Source: Clarireedia homoeocarpa
Taxonomy: Eukaryota > Ascomycota > Leotiomycetes > Helotiales > Rutstroemiaceae
NCBI GenBank assembly: GCA_001465935.1
Contig: LNKV01000025.1
Span: 577,609 to 641,608 of the forward strand
DNA: 64,000 bases
Direction of reading: 5' to 3'
The number at the start of each line of letters is the position of its first letter. Position 1 is the stretch's first letter. The notes below the pieces were generated by a model that was not told where the DNA came from, ran no database searches, and saw only the letters and a program-made list of their open reading frames with translations. This document shows, piece by piece, positions 57,101-64,000 of the stretch. A program made the translations under genes and the position numbers.

Positions 57101-60100
57101 ATACTTGTTTAAGCAATGCTTGAACGAGAGGCCAATTATCAGATGAGAGTTCTTGGTGCGTGTTTGTTACAACGGCACCGTGCGGGTCGAAAGCACTCAG
57201 CGGCAGCAGCGTAAACATGGAGAGCCACAGGTTCTCCATCCTATTAGCGTCGTGAACTTCACTCATGCTTTCGATCCCCAGCTCAATGTTCGTTAAATCC
57301 CAAAAGGAAGCCCTTGAAATCTGGGCGGCTCCTAAAACATGGTAAATAATTACCCAAGATTCGACGAAAAACTTGTCATTTCTTATTCCATTGCCTCTCA
57401 CAGAGAGATACTGCAGATCGTCATACAGTTTTCTGACATTATCTAGGCCTTGAAAAAGCAGCAGTCTGATGCAAGATCCAGTGATCTTCTTCAAGCTTGT
57501 TTCGAAACTGACAGTTGAGGGATGTTGAACACTTCGTGAAATCCGCAATAATTGCATAACCAGAACCGAGAACCGAGTTGTGACCTGGATTGTTTGCTTA
57601 AAAGGCATGGTGGAGAAGGATGTTCTTTTTGAGTTCAAACGGGACGAGAAATCACGAAGGATATCCGACATTTGAAGGAGATAGTCTACCTCTGAATCTG
57701 CTTTCACAAAATCTTTACTGTGCTGAACGTAGCTAATCAGTTGTGTAGTTGCCTCGACCAGATCTGACTGGCCCATAGCCTGATCAGTTTGAGGAGTGAC
57801 ATTCAATTGATCAAAAATCCAGTCAATGAAGATACCCATCTGCTCCGAGACTCGCTCATCCCAGGTCCCCCACGTGAACTTCTCATCTCCCATCTTCAGA
57901 GATATGGGACAAGAGCCATCGATGTTGAGCATAACAGAATCTGTGAGAGCATCCGCAAGACGCCCACTACCGAGAAAGGTCGTCTCGTGGAAGTATACCC
58001 CTGGCATCAGGGGGAGGATATCGAAATGCCTAGAGTATTTTGTTCCGATCTTGCCAAGGTTGAACAACCTACCTTGATTAGTAACGGCCGAATTATCTGT
58101 AGTGAGGGACAATATTGGAGGCTCGCTTGGTTGTCGATAGACAGCAGCCCTAGCGTCTATGTGTTTGGGAGACCTTTTACGGCGTCTTCGTTGCTCGTCT
58201 ACATCAACCACGGGCAGGACAGGTATTGAAATAGAGTTATCTTCCTCCATAGGGATAGGTTCTGGGGGCCGCTGTAAAATTTCATCATCTGCCAAGAACC
58301 GGCTCATTTGCAGATTGCTTTGTGGAACAGGACGTCGCCGCCCACGACGATAAAGAGAATCAAGGACTTTCACATTTGATTTAAAGCTTTCAGATGGAAA
58401 TTGACGGGTGTACTCAATCTCAGAAGCCTCTAGTTGAGCTAAGCGAGTTGGACGTGCTCTATGGTTATTCCTTTTCCTTTGAAACTGTATATTTCTACCG
58501 CTGGAGATCGATGTTGTCCTCATAGGTGGCGATTCTCTCTGCGTTGCTTCCTCTTCAATGGTTATAAAATCGCTAAGTGACCGCTGTCCAGTCTTAGAAA
58601 CAAGAACCTTTCTTCTACCGGCAAGACTTGCCATCTGAGCTCTAGGGTTCGATCTTGCTGCTATAGCCTTAAGCGAAGACTCCGCCTGAAGATTTCCTGA
58701 GATTAAGCCCAGCGGATACCTGTTGTTATTCTCCCATTCCTTCTCAGGAATTGCTATGGCCCGAGGCTGAATCTTACTCGTTCTCCAATCTGATAGAACT
58801 GCTAGTGCATCGGCTGTGTCTTCGCGAGTGGCAAGCCTAATAAACTTGCGTGTTGGGCTTTGACGACCTAGAGTCTTTCTTGAACGTGCAGTACGGGAAG
58901 CAACCTTAAGAAATTGGGGTACGTCCGCGTCTGTCGGACCACTTGTATTGGTATAATCCAGAATACTGAGCTTAGGTGGGGCCTTTCTGGGACGTCGTCG
59001 CTTAAGAGTGCTGGCTGCATGATCAGTTGGAGAATCAGGCACTACCGCTAGATGTGCAGTTATTCTTGGCTGATGCAAATTTCGTTCGCCCCTCACGTGT
59101 GAAGATGTCGAGTGAATCTGCCGTTTTACCTTCCGTTGGGAGAGCGAACCATTGGCTTTTCGTTTGCGGGAAATGGTAGGAAGCATATGGTCGATGCGGT
59201 CCTCTTCCACAGCATATCCTAAGTTTGAGCCTGGAGGCAAAGGGAGAGCCTCGAATGAGTCGTAAGGCTGAATGCTTTGATTTTTGTTCGAGTCGTCATC
59301 GCTCTCATCTGATTCAATGGATAACATCCGACTTGTTGAATGGCTCTGTACAGACGAAATTGTTTGTCTTCGCATTATGGGACGTGCAACACCAGCACGA
59401 ACCTCCTCTACATTCCGAGTATCATTGACTTGTAGCCTCTGTTCTCGCAATCGTGTATCTCTTTGATCAAGCCTTAAATGAGAAGCAGGTAAGACATGCT
59501 TCATCTTCTTCTTCAATCTGCGAAGAATTGCGGTTTCTTCGCCATCTGACATTTCAGATGCGGACAAGGACCAGTCCGTGGCTGGTGGAGATACATGATC
59601 CTCATCATCCGAGACGAGATTGACTGGTGATGTGCCTCCGGGCATCTTGGCACTTGTCGCTGGAGTAAATGCTTCAGGTAATATCTGAAACATCGGGGAG
59701 CTTTGACCCAATGGGGAGGCAGAGATAATAGAGGAATTTGAGAGAACACGGGATATAGGTTTGCGTGTATTGGCTGATCTGATGGGAGGTGAGCTGCTTG
59801 GAGAAGACCCAGGAAAATTAAATATGTCCCGTTCCCTGACATTTGCTTCAGCTCCGTGGTGTTGTGTTTGTAAAAGAGACGGCTTGGGCATATTGATGCG
59901 ATTCTTGGTTGTATAAACACGCTTTGATGGTTTGGACTTTGAATTTGGCGCAATGCCAACAAGTGGCTTTCGAAACAGGTCGGGAAGATCCGGTAGTTCC
60001 TGATCACTGTCACTATGAACGTCGTGCCCGGTATGGCTAGTCTCAATATTGTTGTTCCTTTGGATTTCATCATCCAAAACGGTCGAAGCAGAAAGTGGCG

Positions 60101-61013
60101 GCGAACTTCTATCTGGATTCATTGATTGACTGTCTTGTGTATTCCCATGTTCTGCGTCAATATCTTGGAATTCGGTATCCTGAGAATCTTGCTCTTGAAT
60201 TGGCCGTGTCTTACGGTTTGGCCTATCCTCAGCCTGGATAAATTTGACGGGCTTGAGACGTGACTCTTTCATTCTTTTCTCATATTTCAGCTGCTCAAGA
60301 GAAAAAGGATGTATCTGTTCGAGTCTTCTTTCCCTTAAGTTGCGTCTCCTGGGAAGCTCCGGTGCGTCAAATTCCGCTGGGTTAAGCGGGGGACTGGGTA
60401 GTCGTGGTGATTCAACATAGGTAGATGCATGTAACTGAGAATTATGTTCACGTGGTGGTTCGAATCGACTCGACGGAACGGGTTCGGTGGCGCGAATATT
60501 CAGAGCCGAATTTGAAGTTGTAGTCGATTGGGTTCTTGGAGGTGATGAAAGAATACTAGATGCAGGGGAAGTTGCCCTCACCCAGCTTCTAGAAACTTCA
60601 TCCTGTTCAACTAAAGGGGCCCTGGACTGAGAAGCCGGATTTTCTGGGTCGTGGATTGCCTCATTTAATATCTGCCCTTCATCTTCCTCCTGGTTCAGCA
60701 GATTTTCATGAGAAGGGTGCTGCGCATTCTTTCGCTCTTCGAACTTCTCCGGGAATGAAGAGGGAGATCCAAGCAAATCCACGGAAGAGGCTCGTGAGGA
60801 ATCAGCCCCTTCAACTTCGTCTCCATCATTTAAGGTCGTATTTCCCTCTCTAACGTCCGTCTCATTATGTATGTCGGATTGATCGTTAATGTCGTTGAAT
60901 TCGTTATTTTCGCTGGTGAATTGATGTATCGAATGGATAGTATTTTGGGAGTCGAGATCCTCCTCATCATCGGAATCAGGCACTATCCCGATCTCCTTCC
61001 ACTTTCCTGCCAT
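54168..61013 (-). CDS. MUS7: Mus7/Mms22-family DNA repair protein
   Basis: Exons 61013..56237, 56188..55947, 55899..55786 and 55682..54168; 2215 residues, all phases close. Mms22/Mus7 joins the Rtt101/Cul8-Mms1 ubiquitin ligase (or its fission-yeast counterpart) at damaged replication forks. The N-terminus WKEIGIVPDSDDEEDLDS is typical of the family. It is followed by about 1000 disordered, basic and Ser-rich residues with FRKPL-like stretches. The helical Mus7 domain starts near GRLFNLGKIGTKYSRHFDIL and runs to the end. Internal joins give NF-DMISKMLANG, VEDFLD-PIDQKYKITSIF and ERL-PSKAFFISGTEAI. It is the largest gene here. A GTAAGT at about 54194 near the stop hints at one more short exon. 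Confidence 0.88.
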
Positions 61014-61234
61014 TAATGTTGATTAGCATACTTGGAAAGTATGAATTTTGCCGCACGACGATGTTTGGAGGAATTTGAGGTTGACGCGACTGGGAAGCAC
61101 TTTACGCGACCAAAATACGGCAGTCTAGATTCGGCGATTTGATTCGGGTTGCCGTACCACACTCACTATGCAACAATTAATTTCGTCTTGGCCTCCCGAA
61201 GTAGATATACAGACTTCAAGGAGGAAGATTAATC
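61014..61234. promoter_or_regulatory. short divergent promoter, MUS7 / small protein
   Basis: 221 bases between two start codons, so a shared promoter is likely. Contains ACGCGAC direct repeats (about 61083-61109); their relevance to MluI-box-type cell-cycle control is inference. Confidence 0.4.
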
Positions 61235-61691
61235 ATGAGCAAGCCCCGAGGTATTTTCCCACTGTTATTGGCTACAGCCTTAGGTATTGGAAACGGTATG
61301 TCGTCGTCATGTCACTATGGCATTGTAGAATCAGTAACTAAGAACTTAGGTGTATGGGTATTCGGCCCAGCGCTGAAAGAGCAGAAGGAGCAAAAGGACG
61401 AGGAGTTGAGGTGGGTAGAATGGCGATAGTTTTCCAAGGTGCATGGGGCTAAGAACGTTTAGGAAGGCATTGGCACACCCGGTCGAGACACCAGAAGGAG
61501 AAGCACTGAGACAAGCAGAAGTTGAAAGAAATCGTGCTGCTGTAACGAAGGCTACTCTACAACCCACTGAGACATCAGATTCTTGGTGGCCCTCCCTCGG
61601 TTTCTGGTCAAGTGCACCGGATCACAGTAAGATGTCCAGTGTAGAAAAGAAAGACGACGGCATTCGTACAGGGGCGGGACGCGATGACTGA
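61235..61691 (+). CDS. small protein with N-terminal hydrophobic segment
   Basis: Exons 61235..61295, 61350..61410 and 61463..61691; 116 residues, phases close. The N-terminus MSKPRGIFPLLLATALGIGNG continuing VWVFGPALKEQ is a signal-anchor-like hydrophobic segment, with the second exon beginning inside it. An acidic/basic helix follows (KEQKDEELRKALAHPVETPE, then ALRQAEVERNRAA). It ends with a Trp-rich SWWPSLGFWSSAP motif and a charged tail. Probably a small mitochondrial or ER membrane protein; not recognised by name. Two short introns in such a small gene and exact phase closure support it. Confidence 0.7.
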
Positions 61692-62023
61692 TGAAGGATA
61701 TGATGCAGGGCGTATGTGGCAAGTGCCTTCGCGCCACATTCCCGCAGCATCCACGGGAAGTACTTTTGAGAGTTGTTGTACGTAAAAACTTATGCGATGG
61801 ACAGCTCTTGGTCATGCCATCTTCATTCCTGTAACATATACTACACATATAAGCTGCCGTCATTCCCGACGCATTTGAATGGGTATGAGTATTACTTGCG
61901 TAGTCTGGAAGAAATAATCACGTGATAGGGTGTTCATTGCGATACGTCATCGCCTCGCGTGTTTTCAAGGGCGAACTTCAATCCAACAATTTCGAAGGCA
62001 CTGTTCCAGGCATTAAAAACATC
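61692..62023. promoter_or_regulatory. TMCO4-type gene upstream region
   Basis: 332 bases. An ATCACGTGAT palindrome at 61917-61926 lies about 98 bases upstream of the start. The open frame that begins at 61922 is in frame with the gene but lacks coding character. Confidence 0.5.
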
Positions 62024-64000
62024 ATGGCTCCTTGGGATTCCAAAGCGGACTCCGCTCGCGACCATGAGCATGATCTTGGTAGTATGCTAACGGCCGAAGA
62101 ACGGGTTGAGCTAACACTTCTTGTTGCCAACATTTCTGAGGTGATGCAGAAACAAATTACAGATGCCTTCGATGCTTCTTATACGACAGGAAATGCTCCT
62201 CAAACAGCCTTGAAAGCTGGGAATGAAAATCCCAACATCGATAGGACTAGTGTTGCAGGTAGATCTGACGAGGATGAAAAGCTCCAAGAGATGCGGGAGA
62301 AAAGAGAAAAGGAACTGTCGACCCCAAAGATGTTGGAACTTAAAAAGGAAGCCATTAAATTCTTCCAGGAATGGCAAGGGAGTGTGATATCAAGACTTGG
62401 TGCAGTTGTCAACAATCCCAAAGCAGTCACCGAAGAACAGAAGAAAAAGGCTTCTACAGAATCGACCCCCGAGTCAAGTAAAGAGACTAAGGTCGTCAGT
62501 AAGTATCTCTATGTCTGGATATACCATGTCCTTGGTTTTCGCATTGGATGGAAGACTGATAGAGCTTCCAGAGTCTAGCACGAATGTTGAGGAAGCAGAT
62601 GCGGCCCTGGCAGAGTTATATCCACCAACATCTACAGCGCTCTACTCCTTACCGAAAGAAAAGCGAGTGATGCTCTTACATGCCATGTTGTTATTACTTC
62701 TCTCACTGGAGCATTATACTGCGCATTCGCGTATACTTCTACTTCATATATCATCATCTTTACATCTCCCTCTTCATATCCTTGCTGAGACCGAGGTGAA
62801 AGTGGCCCAAGGTCTTCTGGAAGCCGCAAAGAAGATGAGCGGAAATGAAGAAGCAAAGAAGAGAAGCGAAGAAAATAAAGTGGCAAGAAGATGGAAGGTG
62901 GGACTTGCTGGTGTTGCTGGTGCTGCTATTGTGGGTGTTACAGGAGGTCTTGCAGCGCCTTTGGTAGCTGGAGCTCTTGGTAGTGTGATGGGTGGACTGG
63001 GATTAGGTGCAACCACAGCAGCTGGAATTCTAGGAGCTCTCGCGGAGAGTGGAGTCATTGTTGGAAGTCTATTTGGAGCTTACGGTGGTCGAATGACTGG
63101 CCAAATGATGGATGTGAGTTCTTTGCAGTCTTGTGTTCCAATTAGTAGTACATAACGATTACGATCGATTGGACACTCACGTCTAAGTGAGCTTGATACC
63201 CAACCTGTACTAATAAAGCACCACAGGCCTATGCAAAGGAGGTATCTGATTTCGCTTTCCTTCCTCTTAGGGGTACTCCGCACCCGAAGCAGGTCAAAGA
63301 GATACCACCAGAAGATAGGAGACTGAGAGTTACGATAGGAGTCAGTGGATGGTTGGTAAGTTGGCACAGGCATAAAATCGTGGCCAATATCGAATCTTGC
63401 ATGTTGCGCAACCGACTAACATGTTACTAGACCCAAAGAGAAGATGTCATAACCCCATGGAGAGTTCTCGGACAGCAAAGCGAGGTATTTGCGCTAAGGT
63501 ATGAATTAGAAGCCTTGACGAATCTTGGAAGCTCGTTAGAATCAGTCATTAAAAGTGCAGCGTGGACTGTTGCCAAGAAGGAGATTATTTCTCGAACGAT
63601 ATTTGCAAGTTTGATGATGGCTCTCTGGCCTATCGCACTTTTAAAAGTTTCTAAAATCATTGACAATCCGTTCTCAGTTGCCAAAAATCGAGCAGATAAA
63701 GCAGGGTTGGTATTAGCTGATGCGCTGATCAACAAAGCTCAAGGAGAGAGACCAGTCACTTTGATTGGGTATAGTCTCGGAGCGAGATTGATATACTCAT
63801 GTCTAATGAGTCTTGCTGAAAGACGGGCATTTGGATTAGTCGAGTGAGTATTCAGCCTTGTTTCGGTACGATATCAACTTTACAATATTTGCTAATACCT
63901 GAATGATAGGTCCGCCGTCCTCATCGGCACACCAGCCCCATCAGATTCAGCTGTATGGCGAGCAATGCGCAGTGTAGTCTCTGGTCGACTTGTCAATGTC
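62024..64000 (+). CDS. TMCO4/DUF726-type membrane hydrolase, 5' part (runs off right edge)
   Basis: Exons 62024..62498, 62563..63113, 63227..63355, 63431..63843 and 63910 onward; phases close. DUF726 (TMCO4, yeast YFL034W-type) proteins have coiled-coil, transmembrane and alpha/beta-hydrolase parts. The N-terminal Lys/Glu-rich segment is a coiled coil. Next comes MLLHAMLLLLLSLEHYTAHS, then a glycine-rich membrane stretch (AAIVGVTGGLAAPLVAGALG) continuing through LGATTAAGILGAL. The nucleophile-elbow GYSLG lies in TLIGYSLGARLIYSCL, and the last exon gives SAVLIGTPAPSD. The biological substrate is unknown; some members are linked to Golgi-vacuole trafficking. The start is the ATG at 62024 (MAPWDSKADS). 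Confidence 0.87.

Overview
The window is eukaryotic nuclear DNA from a filamentous ascomycete. Introns are mostly 47-110 nt with GTRNGT-type donors and CTNAC/CTAAT-like branch points. There are no operons, and the genes are core fungal housekeeping genes. Protein character (long serine-rich Rgp1, Mus7/Mms22-type repair protein, fungal ADAM protease, mpaB-type protein) suggests a Leotiomycete, possibly Sclerotiniaceae; that placement is inference from overall feel, not a database match. Twenty gene models are well supported. A further four are weak or incomplete (24.2 kb, 29.4 kb, 39.0 kb, 48.7 kb). Exon joins were worked out by hand from splice signals and reading phase, and every complete model closes in frame.

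Layout, left to right. 0-4 kb: 5' part of MOB1 (minus, running off the left edge) diverging from an RGP1-like gene. 5.6-9.6 kb: a three-KH-domain RNA-binding protein (minus) diverging from mitochondrial GrpE (MGE1). 10-16 kb: an unrecognised eight-exon gene (minus), an unrecognised 194-residue gene (plus) and calcipressin (minus). 18-23.5 kb: RPB3, a mitochondrial dicarboxylate-type carrier (minus) and mitochondrial Phe-tRNA synthetase. 24-31 kb: a small conserved-looking protein, a long gene-poor stretch, acetyl-CoA synthetase and a second gene-poor stretch. 31.5-36.9 kb: an ADAM-type metalloprotease and an mpaB/DUF2236-type membrane protein (minus). 37.4-48.2 kb: RRG9/neugrin, a small hypothetical gene, a large WD40 protein (WDR62/MAPKBP1-like), RVB1 and an HMG-box regulator. 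48.7-64 kb: an incompletely resolved small gene, a large mitochondrial-type AAA ATPase, the giant MUS7/MMS22 gene, a small single-pass-like protein and a TMCO4/DUF726 protein running off the right edge.

There is no metabolic cluster, phage, CRISPR, transposon or obvious horizontally acquired island. The shared themes are only loose: mitochondrial proteins (MGE1, carrier, PheRS, RRG9, AAA ATPase) and nuclear transcription or repair factors (RPB3, RVB1, MUS7, HMG) are interleaved, as is usual in fungal chromosomes. The most interesting content is gene-structure detail that simple open-frame reading misses: a 5-nt microexon that completes a carrier signature, tiny symmetric exons in acetyl-CoA synthetase, a hidden mitochondrial presequence exon, a uORF whose stop overlaps the main start, and two strong unexplained inverted repeats.
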